Assembly: GCA_001824645.1 (NCBI GenBank)
Contig: MHYD01000092.1
Coordinates: forward strand, 34,232 to 58,071
Length of the DNA: 23,840 nucleotides
Source of the DNA: Planctomycetes bacterium RBG_13_46_10
Lineage (GTDB): Bacteria > Planctomycetota > Phycisphaerae > Sedimentisphaerales > Anaerobacaceae
Direction of reading: 5' to 3'
The notes below the pieces were generated by a model that was given only the letters and a program-made list of their open reading frames with translations, was not told the DNA's origin and ran no database searches. Shown here one piece after another: positions 15,285 through 23,078 of this stretch (within the stretch, counting starts at the first letter, position 1; each line of letters begins with the position of its first letter). A program made the translations under genes and the position numbers.

Positions 15285-15950
15285 CTAATATCGCGAGACG
15301 TTTATTTCGTGCATAGACCCAGTTGTAAGGAAAACTATTCGTTCACAAATATTGGTCACGCGGTCGGCTATTCGTTCGAGATTATGGGCAGCCCAGATAA
15401 GATATGTCGCGTAGGTGATAACTCGCGGATTTTCTATCATATACGACAGTAACACACGATAGACCTGCTCATGGAGTAAATCGACTTTATCATCCTCGGC
15501 GCAGATAGCCGTGGCGGCTGCTGCATCTCGTTTCAGGAAAGCATCGATGCTTCTTTTAAGCATATCGACGCAAATATCGGCCATTTGAGGAATATCGACA
15601 AGAGGTTTAATTAGAGGTTCTTTACCGTGCAAAATGACGATTTTACCAATGCCTTCGGCATGATCACCCATACGTTCAAGGTCAGTAGCAATGCTTAAAA
15701 CCGCGATAATCTCCCGTAAATCCGATGCTACCGGCTGTTGTGTCGCAATGAGATTGATACATTTTTCCTCGATGTCCCATCGTTTTTTGTTTATCTTTAC
15801 ATCGTCAGCAATGATTTTCTCTGCTGCCTCTGAATCGAGAACTTTAAGAGCCTCAATCGAGCGGTTGATAGCAGTGACGACCATTTCACCCATCTCTGTG
15901 ACTTCTTTCTCAAGCGTTTGAATATGTTTCTTAAAAATTTCTCTGGTCAT
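15285..15950 (-). CDS. phoU: PhoU phosphate-regulatory protein (second operon)
   Basis: 221 residues, normal for PhoU. Two related three-helix halves are visible, each with the metal-binding-type pattern: ATDLERMGDHAEGIGKIV in the first and HNLERIADRVTNICERIV in the second. PhoU inhibits phosphate uptake through Pst and modulates the PhoR-PhoB two-component pathway in other bacteria. No phoR or phoB is in this window. It is the last gene of pstS-pstC-pstA-pstB-pstB-phoU, 18 bp after the last pstB. A second, diverged PhoU of equal length closes the upstream operon. Confidence 0.93.
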   Translation of the reverse strand: MTREIFKKHIQTLEKEVTEMGEMVVTAINRSIEALKVLDSEAAEKIIADDVKINKKRWDIEEKCINLIATQQPVASDLREIIAVLSIATDLERMGDHAEGIGKIVILHGKEPLIKPLVDIPQMADICVDMLKRSIDAFLKRDAAAATAICAEDDKVDLLHEQVYRVLLSYMIENPRVITYATYLIWAAHNLERIADRVTNICERIVFLTTGSMHEINVSRY

Positions 15951-15968
15951 AACTATTTCCTTAACAAA

Positions 15969-16754
15969 TTAACCGAAATAACCGCTTATATAGTTTTCGG
16001 TAAGTTTTTCTCCCGGATTAGTGAAAATTTGATTCGTTTCTCCGAATTCTATGAGCTGTCCCAAATACATAAATCCAGTGTAATCAGAAACTCTTGCAGC
16101 CTGCTGCATATTATGTGTCACAATTACCAGTGTATATTGCTGCCTCAATATCCTTAGCAGTTCCTCGATTCTGAGCGTAGCAATCGGGTCAAGCGCCGAG
16201 CACGGCTCATCGAGAAGGATTATATCAGGTTTTAAGATAATCACCCTGGCAATACAGAGCCGCTGCTGCTGCTCGAGTGTGAGAGAGCGGGCGTTTTTCC
16301 TCAGCTTATCTTTTAGCTCCTGCCAGAGGTTAACCTGCTCAAGGCCGCTCTGAATAGCCTGCATAATATGGTCTTTATCACTTAGCATGCGATGTATGCG
16401 CAGGCCGAATTTAAGGTTATTATAGATGGACAAGTCGAAGACGTTAGGTCTTTGAAAAACCATCCCGACTTTTTTACGTAAAAAAATCAGGTCGGTTTCC
16501 AGTTCGAGGATGTTGTTGCCTTCTATAATGATTTTGCCCTGAACTTTAGCATTTTCAGTGAGGTCATTCATCCTGTTGAAGCATCGAAGCAGCGTGGATT
16601 TTCCGCACCCTGAAGGACCGATGATTGCAGTAACATTCCGACCCGGTATTTTAATGTTTACATCGTTCAAGGCCCGGAAATCACCGTAGTATAAATTCAG
16701 GTTTTTTGTTTCAATTGTTGTTTCGATTTCCATTGGATTCGACAAGCTCACCAT
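15969..16754 (-). CDS. pstB: PstB-type phosphate ABC transporter ATPase with degenerate signature motif
   Basis: 261 residues from the ATG at 16754, 4 bp after the previous stop; a TTG at 16766 is a weaker alternative. Walker A GPSGCGKST is at 46-54, the Q-loop glutamine is Q101 (MVFQRP), Walker B with its glutamate is LLDEPCSALD (182-183 are DE) and H-loop histidine H214 is in VTHNMQQA. All are canonical. The ABC signature, normally LSGGQ, reads LTLEQ at 158-162. The codons read this clearly and the frame continues undisturbed, so it is not a frameshift artefact. PstB normally acts as a homodimer under PstA/PstC. A homodimer of this protein would lack both signatures and should hydrolyse ATP poorly, so pairing with the adjacent PstB is likely. 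Confidence 0.9.
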   Translation of the reverse strand: MVSLSNPMEIETTIETKNLNLYYGDFRALNDVNIKIPGRNVTAIIGPSGCGKSTLLRCFNRMNDLTENAKVQGKIIIEGNNILELETDLIFLRKKVGMVFQRPNVFDLSIYNNLKFGLRIHRMLSDKDHIMQAIQSGLEQVNLWQELKDKLRKNARSLTLEQQQRLCIARVIILKPDIILLDEPCSALDPIATLRIEELLRILRQQYTLVIVTHNMQQAARVSDYTGFMYLGQLIEFGETNQIFTNPGEKLTENYISGYFG

Positions 16755-16758
16755 AAAA

Positions 16759-17517
16759 TTAACCAAATCTGCCTGTTATATAATCATCTGTGCGTTTGTC
16801 CTGCGGCTCGGTAAATAACGCATCAGTTTCGCCGACTTCAATTACTTCGCCCATCAGCAGGAAAACACACCGCTCGGTTACTCTGGCCGCTTGTTTTGTA
16901 TTATTTGTTACGAGTATTTGTGTATAGCTTTCCTTCAACTGCTGCATGGCATCCTCAACTTTTGCAGTCGAAATAGGGTCAAGGCCCGAGCAAGGCTCAT
17001 CATAGAGGATTACATCCGGCTCTACCGCCAGTGTTCTTGCGATGCACAGCCGCTGCTGCTGGCCGCCCGAAAGGCGCACCGCAGGCTCATTAAGACGGTC
17101 CTTGACCTCGTCCCAAAGATATGCCTTCTTCAACGCGTTTTCGACAACTTGACTGATAGTATTCTTGCCGGTGACACCGTGAACTTTCGGGCCATAGGCG
17201 ACATTATCGAAGATGCTCACAGGCAGTACCTGAGGCAAGGCAAAGATTATGCCGATTTTTCTGCGAAGTATATTTTCGCCGATATTTTTGATACTCTCGT
17301 TCGAGAAATAAATATCGCCCTTTTGTGAGTAAGAAGAATTAAGATAATTGAGCTTGTTTAGCGCTCGCAAAAAAGTTGTTTTGCCGCTGTTGGCAGGCCC
17401 GATGATGCCAAGAATTTCGTTCTTGTATATCTCAAGGTTCACATCTTTCAGAACACAAAGTGAGCCATAGCAGCAATTAAGCCCGACGGTCTTTATTATT
17501 GTTTCCTGTTTCACCAT
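16759..17517 (-). CDS. pstB: PstB-type phosphate ABC transporter ATPase with degenerate Q-loop and H-loop
   Basis: 252 residues. Walker A is GPANSGKTT (40-48), Walker B is LYDEPCSGLD with E174, and the signature LSGGQ (149-153) is perfect. Two catalytic positions are changed. The Q-loop glutamine is alanine (A93 in IIFALPQVLP, where the family has FQKPNPFP), and the H-loop histidine is asparagine (N205 in LVTNNTKQA, normally VTHNMQQA). These defects lie in the same ATP site that would be completed by the LTLEQ signature of the neighbouring PstB. The gene overlaps pstA by 7 bp and is followed 4 bp later by the other pstB. The ribosome-binding site is weak, so coupling is likely. Confidence 0.9.
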   Translation of the reverse strand: MVKQETIIKTVGLNCCYGSLCVLKDVNLEIYKNEILGIIGPANSGKTTFLRALNKLNYLNSSYSQKGDIYFSNESIKNIGENILRRKIGIIFALPQVLPVSIFDNVAYGPKVHGVTGKNTISQVVENALKKAYLWDEVKDRLNEPAVRLSGGQQQRLCIARTLAVEPDVILYDEPCSGLDPISTAKVEDAMQQLKESYTQILVTNNTKQAARVTERCVFLLMGEVIEVGETDALFTEPQDKRTDDYITGRFG

Positions 17518-18359
17518 AGTTTCTTTTTTCTATAGTGGGCACGCAGTATTATGCTCACTAAATTCATTATAAACACCAACGCTATAAGCACAAAGCCGGT
17601 GGCGAAGCTCAGCTCCATCGGCATATTAGGTACCTGCGTGGAAATAGTATATAGGTGATACGGCAGAGCCATAACCTGGTCGAAGACAGACCGTGGAAGC
17701 CGGGGCAGGTAAAATGCCGCGACCGTGAAAAGGATTGGCGCCGTCTCGCCGGCGGCCCTGCTCAGGCTCAGGACCGTGCCGGTGAGAATGCCGGGTATAG
17801 CATAAGGTAAAACGCAATATCGTATTGTCTGCCATTTCGTCGCACCCAAAGAAAAACTTATCTCTCTGAAACTAAAAGGGACAGACTCAAGGGCCTCTTT
17901 TGTAGCGGTTATAATTACAGGCAGACTCATTATGGCCAGTGTCAGCGAGCCTGCAAGGATAGATGTCCCTAATTTCATAAGCAAAACAAACAGCGTGAAT
18001 CCGAATAGACCATATATGATTGACGGGATGCCGGAAAGGTTTACAACCGACAGCTTGACTAAGCGCGTAAAAAAGTTGTCCTTGGCATATTCGACAAGGT
18101 AAATCGCCGACAGTACCCCCACCGGCAGAGAAAATAGCATTGTGCCGATTACCAGCACAATTGTGCCCACAATTGCCGGGAATATACCGCCTTCTTTCAT
18201 GCCATTACGTGGTGACTGCGTAATGAATGTCCAGGTAACAGCGCTGATGCCGTTTTTTACTATGTAAAAAATTGTCAGCAGAATTGGTATGACAATCAGC
18301 AGTGTTGCAATTGCCAGTACAAGGAACGCAATTTTTTGACGGATTCTCGCAGCGTTCAT
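17511..18359 (-). CDS. pstA: Phosphate ABC transporter permease PstA (second operon)
   Basis: 282 residues from the ATG at 18359. This start is preferred over 18380 because AAGGG lies seven bases upstream and the ATG overlaps the pstC stop as ATGA. Six membrane segments are expected. The coupling-helix (EAA) loop EISFSLGATKWQTIRYCVLP docks on PstB, and SLSRAAGETAPILFTVAAFY is the PstA hallmark. With PstC it forms the transmembrane phosphate path in the inner membrane. The gene overlaps the next pstB by 7 bp. Confidence 0.94.
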   Translation of the reverse strand: MNAARIRQKIAFLVLAIATLLIVIPILLTIFYIVKNGISAVTWTFITQSPRNGMKEGGIFPAIVGTIVLVIGTMLFSLPVGVLSAIYLVEYAKDNFFTRLVKLSVVNLSGIPSIIYGLFGFTLFVLLMKLGTSILAGSLTLAIMSLPVIITATKEALESVPFSFREISFSLGATKWQTIRYCVLPYAIPGILTGTVLSLSRAAGETAPILFTVAAFYLPRLPRSVFDQVMALPYHLYTISTQVPNMPMELSFATGFVLIALVFIMNLVSIILRAHYRKKKLW

Positions 18360-19225
18360 TTTTTTGCCCTTCGCATACAAACATCCGCAACCAAATTTAT
18401 CATAAAAGTTATGATGAACAGAACCACGCCGACTGCAAAAAGAGCGAAGTAATGCTCAGAGCCTCCCACTGTTTCGCCCATTTCGCCTGCAATCGTTGCG
18501 GTAAGCGTTCTTAAGGGCTCAAGAATAGATTTTGGTATAACAGGTGCATTGCCTGTCACCATCATCACGACCATCGTCTCGCCGATTACCCTGCCGATTC
18601 CGAGCATTACAGCGGCAATAATACCGGATGAGGCTGCGGGAAGAATAATTCGCCACAATGTTTGCCAATGAGTTGCCCCCAGGCCGAAGGCCGCTTCCTT
18701 GTAGGTTCTCGGAACACCGACAAGCGCATCTTCGCAAATGCTGATAATAGTAGGTAGTGCCATAAATGCCAACAGCAGGCTACCCGTCAGGCCGCACATA
18801 CCGGTTTTTAAGCCAAAGGTATTTCGAAGAAACGGCCCAAGCCAGACGATGCCGATGAATCCTAAAACAACGCTCGGAATCGAAGCAAGTATCTCTATCA
18901 GCGATTTAAGGACATGTTTTAAATAACCTGGAGCAACTTCTGCAATAAACATCGCTGCTGCAACGCCGAACGGGACACAGATAACAATTGCTCCTATAGT
19001 TACATATATCGAGCCAAGCAGTAATGGGACTATGCCGAACTTGGGCGGCTCAGAAATGGGCAGCCAGTTTCTGCCGAACAGGAATTGGCCAATCGGGTAT
19101 TGGCCGAATAGAGAAATTGAATCCTTCAACAAAAAGAGGAATATAAGAAAGACAAAAATAATAACCAAAAGCCCGCTGAGCTTGATACAGGATTCTATGA
19201 TTTTTTCATTAATTCTTCTGAACAA
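18356..19225 (-). CDS. pstC: Phosphate ABC transporter permease PstC (second operon)
   Basis: 289 residues, TTG start at 19225 supported by AGGA seven bases upstream. No in-frame ATG lies near and the N-terminus FRRINEKIIESCIKLSGLLV is a normal permease start. It overlaps the end of pstS by 17 bp. Six membrane helices are expected; the EAA loop is EAAFGLGATHWQTLWRIILP and the PstC signature is GIGRVIGETMVVMMVTGNAP. It partners PstA. Its sequence is clearly diverged from the pstC of the upstream operon, so the two operons are not a recent duplication. Confidence 0.94.
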   Translation of the reverse strand: MFRRINEKIIESCIKLSGLLVIIFVFLIFLFLLKDSISLFGQYPIGQFLFGRNWLPISEPPKFGIVPLLLGSIYVTIGAIVICVPFGVAAAMFIAEVAPGYLKHVLKSLIEILASIPSVVLGFIGIVWLGPFLRNTFGLKTGMCGLTGSLLLAFMALPTIISICEDALVGVPRTYKEAAFGLGATHWQTLWRIILPAASSGIIAAVMLGIGRVIGETMVVMMVTGNAPVIPKSILEPLRTLTATIAGEMGETVGGSEHYFALFAVGVVLFIITFMINLVADVCMRRAKK

Positions 19226-20183
19226 TTACGGTTCCTATCCGGCTACGGCTCGGCACTTCTCGTCTGGGCAGCCCGCTTTTGGATAAGCTTTCGCCGAGGC
19301 GAGTCGGTACAAAGCCGGTCTCTCTAAATTGCATTTGGCCCTTGGGACTTAAAGTAAAGTCCATGAATAACCTGTTAATCCCTTGTGGCTCGCCATTTGT
19401 ATAAAAGTACAAAGGCCTGGAAAGGGGATATGTCTTTTTAAGCACATTTTCAACATCAGGGGGGTAAAATTCACCGCCTTTAGCCACTAACACCGGCTTG
19501 CAGCGGTCACAGAGATAACCCATGCCTAAATAACCAATCGCAGCTTCATTGGCTACAACCTCTTCAACGATTGCCTGCGAGGAAGTTAATAGCAACGTCC
19601 CCGTGGAAAATTCTTCGCTGTTGTCTTTTGGGCCGAGCTGGACCACTTCTTCTTTAAAATATATATGGGTTCCGGAGCTGACTTCGCGTGATAGAGTTAC
19701 TATATGAAGGTCTTTGCCGCCAAGGGCCTTCCAATTGGTTACCTTGCCGGTGTATATATTATGCAGATCCTCGATGGTAAGCTTGCTAATAGGATTATTG
19801 TTGTTCACTATTACTGCAACGCCGTCGTGAGCAACGATAAACTCTTTGGGATAAACACCACGTTTGTTGGCCATCTCTATTTCTTTAGCTTTCATTTCGC
19901 GTGAAGCTGTGGCGACATCACATGTTTTATTTATCAGCGAGGCAGTACCTACGCCGCTGCCGCCACCGGTTATTGCGACGAAGATATGTGGGTACTCCTT
20001 CATAAACTCTTCGGCTACTTTCTGCGCGGCATTGACGATTGTATCCGAGCCTTTAATCTGAATAAAGCCGACTGGCTCGTTTGGATCGACCTGCTCGGCA
20101 CAACCAACAACGAGGAACATAACCAGAAGCGTCAATACTATTTTCAGCCCCGTACTCATGTTATGGGGGATTTTAACCGCCAC
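19209..20183 (-). CDS. pstS: Phosphate-binding lipoprotein PstS
   Basis: 324 residues from a GTG at 20183 with AAAGG about six bases upstream; an ATG at 20159 is an alternative. The signal sequence LKIVLTLLVMFLVVGC ends in a lipobox, making C28 the probable lipidated residue and the protein membrane-anchored in the periplasm. Binding-site words are IKGSDTIVNAAQKVAEEF, ITGGGSGVGTASL, DVATASREMK, HDGVAVIVNNNNPI, YTGKVTNWKALGG and REVSSGTHIYF, which fit the phosphate-binding PstS family. It is the first gene of the second operon, 127 bp after the upstream phoU. Confidence 0.92.
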   Translation of the reverse strand: MAVKIPHNMSTGLKIVLTLLVMFLVVGCAEQVDPNEPVGFIQIKGSDTIVNAAQKVAEEFMKEYPHIFVAITGGGSGVGTASLINKTCDVATASREMKAKEIEMANKRGVYPKEFIVAHDGVAVIVNNNNPISKLTIEDLHNIYTGKVTNWKALGGKDLHIVTLSREVSSGTHIYFKEEVVQLGPKDNSEEFSTGTLLLTSSQAIVEEVVANEAAIGYLGMGYLCDRCKPVLVAKGGEFYPPDVENVLKKTYPLSRPLYFYTNGEPQGINRLFMDFTLSPKGQMQFRETGFVPTRLGESLSKSGLPRREVPSRSRIGTVIVQKN

Positions 20184-20310
20184 CTACTTCCTTTGTAAAT
20201 CGTTTTGTCAAATTCTTGTTAGTTTTGATGGGACCAAAATCGACAATTGGCAATCGAAAATCGAGAATTTGAAGGGAGATGTGTGGAAAGCCAATTAATG
20301 GGGGGGAGTG
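20184..20310. other. Gap between the two pst operons
   Basis: 127 bp between the upstream phoU and pstS, probably holding the pstS promoter. I see no convincing -35/-10 pair and no direct-repeat Pho box on the minus strand. There is a short repeated word ATCGA with variants (ATCGACAATTGGCAATCGAA) of no clear meaning. Confidence 0.4.
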
Positions 20311-20976
20311 TTATCTGTAATCTTCGGTCTTATGCCGCACGATTTTACCTTCGATCATATAAATCACGTCTTCAGCTATGTTTGTAGCATGGTCAGCTAT
20401 TCGTTCCAGATGACGTGAAACCGATAGGAGATGGATAAGCGAACCCAACTGCTGCGGATATGAACAAATCGCCTCCTGGACGTCAATATACATCTTGCGA
20501 TTCATAGCATCGATTTCATCGTCGCAATTGCAGACCTCGGTGGCCAGAGAGACGCTGAGATTAACTAAAGCATCCAGACTTTTTTTGAGCATCAACTGGG
20601 CTTTATGGGCCATACGGGAAAAGTCCAGTGTTACGCTCACTTTCGGCTGTGTTGCAAGAAAAACCGCACGTTCGGCAATATTGACTGCCAAATCACCTAT
20701 TCGTTCAAGGTCATTATTGATTTTTAATACGGCCACTATAAATCTTAAATCGATTGCTACCGGCTGGTGCAGGGCCAGTGTCTTCAGGCATTCTTCTTCC
20801 ACCTCGACCTCCGCCTGGTCTATTATATAGTCATTATCAATTATTTTTTGTGCTAAATGTGTATCTGCTTGTTCAATAGATAAAGCTGCTTCTCGTACGC
20901 AGTTTTCTACCATAGCTCCCAAGCGTAATATTTTCTTTTTAAGATTTTCAATTTCTCTTTGAAGATGTATTGGCAT
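20311..20976 (-). CDS. phoU: PhoU phosphate-regulatory protein (first operon)
   Basis: 221 residues from the ATG at 20976, chosen because AAAGGA lies eight bases upstream and it gives the same length as the other PhoU. A frame to 21030 is open but lacks a ribosome-binding site. It has two PhoU halves with INNDLERIGDLAVNIAERAV and SRHLERIADHATNIAEDVIY. It ends HKTEDYR, unlike its paralogue. It closes the pstC-pstA-pstB-unknown-phoU operon, 60 bp after the unknown gene. Confidence 0.93.
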   Translation of the reverse strand: MPIHLQREIENLKKKILRLGAMVENCVREAALSIEQADTHLAQKIIDNDYIIDQAEVEVEEECLKTLALHQPVAIDLRFIVAVLKINNDLERIGDLAVNIAERAVFLATQPKVSVTLDFSRMAHKAQLMLKKSLDALVNLSVSLATEVCNCDDEIDAMNRKMYIDVQEAICSYPQQLGSLIHLLSVSRHLERIADHATNIAEDVIYMIEGKIVRHKTEDYR

Positions 20977-21036
20977 AACTTGATTCCTTTTATTGGGCCG
21001 GACCTTTTTTAGGAGAGACTGAAGCAGCAATCGGTA

Positions 21037-21387
21037 TTAGTATCGTCGCTCAGAATAGCTTACGAGAGGACAAGCAAGCTGTTCATTTTGAAATAGCACC
21101 TGCCCCTCTTTATCGGCAATTAGGTCTCCCCTGGTATAATTAAAATTTTGTGGGAGCTCGTTGATTATCTCAATACGGCCCCACGGAACGACACGCACCA
21201 TTACACTTCCAATTTGGATATCCTTAGGTCCGTTGATGGCTCTGCCAAAGTGGTATGTCCTGCAGTGCATCCGAATAAAAGAGTCCGTTATTTCAAGGAC
21301 TTTTCCGACCAATATATGATTGTGTGCTTCAGGGTAATTTTTAATCGTTCGGACTTTCCAGATTTTACCTATATTTTCATCGACCAT
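21037..21387 (-). CDS. Unknown small beta-rich protein inside the pst operon
   Basis: 116 residues with no family I recognise. It starts 3 bp after the pstB stop (ATG at 21387) and precedes phoU by 60 bp, all on one strand, so it should be coexpressed with phosphate uptake. Alternating hydrophobic strands are visible: ILVGKVLEITDSFIRMHC, YHFGRAI, DIQIGSVMVRVVPWGRIEII. They suggest a small beta-barrel, possibly Sm-like or PRC-barrel-like, by pattern only. There is no signal peptide or membrane segment, so it is cytoplasmic. It could be a regulator of Pst or PhoU, but that rests on position alone. Confidence 0.7.
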   Translation of the reverse strand: MVDENIGKIWKVRTIKNYPEAHNHILVGKVLEITDSFIRMHCRTYHFGRAINGPKDIQIGSVMVRVVPWGRIEIINELPQNFNYTRGDLIADKEGQVLFQNEQLACPLVSYSERRY

Positions 21388-21390
21388 ATT

Positions 21391-22236
21391 TTAACCAAAC
21401 CTTCCCGTGACATAATCTTCTGTTTGTTTTTTGCTCGGATTCTCGAATATTTGCGAGGTTTTTCCGAACTCGATTATACGTCCTTGATAAAAAAAGGCAG
21501 TATAATCGGATACTCTTGCCGCCTGCTGCATGTTGTGCGTCACCAGCACGATGGTATATTTTTTCTTGAGGATTTCGATTAAGTCTTCGATTTTGCTTGT
21601 AGCAATAGGGTCTATAGCTGAGCAAGGCTCATCCATAAGCAGAATCACAGGTTCCACGGCGATAGCCCTTGCGATGCAAAGCCGTTGCTGCTGGCCGCCG
21701 GAAAGCTGCGTTCCCGGCTGGTAAAGCTGATTTTGCACTTCGTCCCACAGGGCGGCTCTTTTCAGGGCATCTTCAACCCGGCCCTCAAGCTCGCCGCGAG
21801 GAATTTTGTTATGCTGCCTTAGCCCATAAGCGACATTGTCAAAGATGGACATCGGAAAGGGACTTGGCTTTTGAAATATCATCCCTACTTTTTGACGCAA
21901 ATGGATTAAGTCCACCTTGTTTTCCAGTATGTTTTGTCCGTCGAGAATAATTTGGCCTTCGACTCTTTGGTCGCGGTATAACTCATAGATGCGATTATAT
22001 GTTCTTATATGAGTTGATTTTCCACAGCCGGACGGCCCTATAATTGCAGTGACCTGTCGCTCGAAAATATCGATGTTATTGTCGAACAGTGCCTGGTTAC
22101 GGCCGTAATAAAAGTTTAGCCCACGTACAGAAACCATAACATTGAGTTCTGAATTATCCGACCGGCTTTTGTGTTCTCGCGTATTTAATCTTTCAGTTCC
22201 CAATACTCTTTTCCTGTTTTTATCTAAGACAATCAT
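21391..22236 (-). CDS. pstB: Phosphate ABC transporter ATPase PstB (first operon, canonical)
   Basis: 281 residues from the ATG at 22236, which overlaps the pstA stop as ATGA. A longer open frame exists but this coupled start is better. There is an N-terminal extension of about 35 charged residues before the usual PstB start (VSVRGLNFYYG). All motifs are canonical: Walker A GPSGCGKST, Q-loop MIFQKPSPFP, signature LSGGQQQR, Walker B LLMDEPCSAID and H-loop VTHNMQQA. It therefore serves as an internal control for the two unusual PstB proteins of the other operon and should work as a homodimer. Confidence 0.94.
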   Translation of the reverse strand: MIVLDKNRKRVLGTERLNTREHKSRSDNSELNVMVSVRGLNFYYGRNQALFDNNIDIFERQVTAIIGPSGCGKSTHIRTYNRIYELYRDQRVEGQIILDGQNILENKVDLIHLRQKVGMIFQKPSPFPMSIFDNVAYGLRQHNKIPRGELEGRVEDALKRAALWDEVQNQLYQPGTQLSGGQQQRLCIARAIAVEPVILLMDEPCSAIDPIATSKIEDLIEILKKKYTIVLVTHNMQQAARVSDYTAFFYQGRIIEFGKTSQIFENPSKKQTEDYVTGRFG

Positions 22237-23078
22237 TTTCTGTTTTCTACCAATGCAAACCGGGCAATTAAAGTAAGCAGCAACACGCTGGTTGTAATTA
22301 GCAGTGATGCACCCCATGCCTTCTGCTGCCAGTCAGTATACGGTGACATTGCATAATTAAATATGGTCACGGTCAGGTTAGCTACAGGCTCATGAAATTT
22401 TCTTGGCCAATAGGGGCTATTCAATGCTGTAAATAATAAAGGTGCGGTCTCCCCACTTATTCTGGCTATTGCCAGAAGGATTCCAGTAAGCAAGCCGCTT
22501 TTACCGGCGCGAAAAACGACTCCCAGAGTAACCTTCCAGCGTGGCGCTGCTAAAGCCAAGGCGGATTCCCTCAGCGTATTCGGTACGAGTTTTAAAATAT
22601 CCTCGGTAGTTTTTGTAACCACTGGCAGCATAAGAATGGCCAAAGCCACCGCACCGGCGTAGCCGGAGAACCGATGGGTTGGAACGACCAGCAGGGCATA
22701 AACAAACATGCCGATAATAATAGATGGAGTACCCATCAGCACGTTACACACAAATCTTACCGCATTTGCAAAGCGGCTTTCCTGGCCAAACTCTGACAAA
22801 TAAACTCCAGCCAATAAACCGATTGGAACTCCAATTGCTATAGCCAAAACAGCCATCATCAATGTACCAATTATGGCATTTGCCAAACCTCCTCCCGGAA
22901 TACCTGGTGGTGTAGGCAGCTTTGTAAAAAACGAAAAGTTTAAGGCTGCGCCGCCGCGCATAACAACTTCATATAAAACCCATCCTAAAATAAACAGAAA
23001 TAACCCGGATACTGCGGCTGAGATTGCCATTACCAGCCGATTAATAAAAACACGTTTGGCGTTTGACCTCGGCTTCAT
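22233..23078 (-). CDS. pstA: Phosphate ABC transporter permease PstA (first operon)
   Basis: 281 residues. ATG at 23078 overlaps the pstC stop (ATGA). Several membrane helices are visible, the first around VMAISAAVSGLFLFILGWVL. The EAA-type loop ESALALAAPRWKVTLGVVFR is somewhat unusual at the usual GA-T positions (ALAAPRW where others have SLGATKW). IARISGETAPLLFTALNSPY is the PstA signature. It pairs with PstC of the same operon. Confidence 0.93.
   Translation of the reverse strand: MKPRSNAKRVFINRLVMAISAAVSGLFLFILGWVLYEVVMRGGAALNFSFFTKLPTPPGIPGGGLANAIIGTLMMAVLAIAIGVPIGLLAGVYLSEFGQESRFANAVRFVCNVLMGTPSIIIGMFVYALLVVPTHRFSGYAGAVALAILMLPVVTKTTEDILKLVPNTLRESALALAAPRWKVTLGVVFRAGKSGLLTGILLAIARISGETAPLLFTALNSPYWPRKFHEPVANLTVTIFNYAMSPYTDWQQKAWGASLLITTSVLLLTLIARFALVENRK

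Noticed and set aside
16258..16290. LTLEQ signature in PstB as a frameshift or sequencing artefact.
   Set aside because: The frame continues correctly on both sides (RS-LTLEQ-QQRLCIAR), so only substitutions, not an indel, explain it; a local base-calling error is unlikely to alter several adjacent codons in this way.
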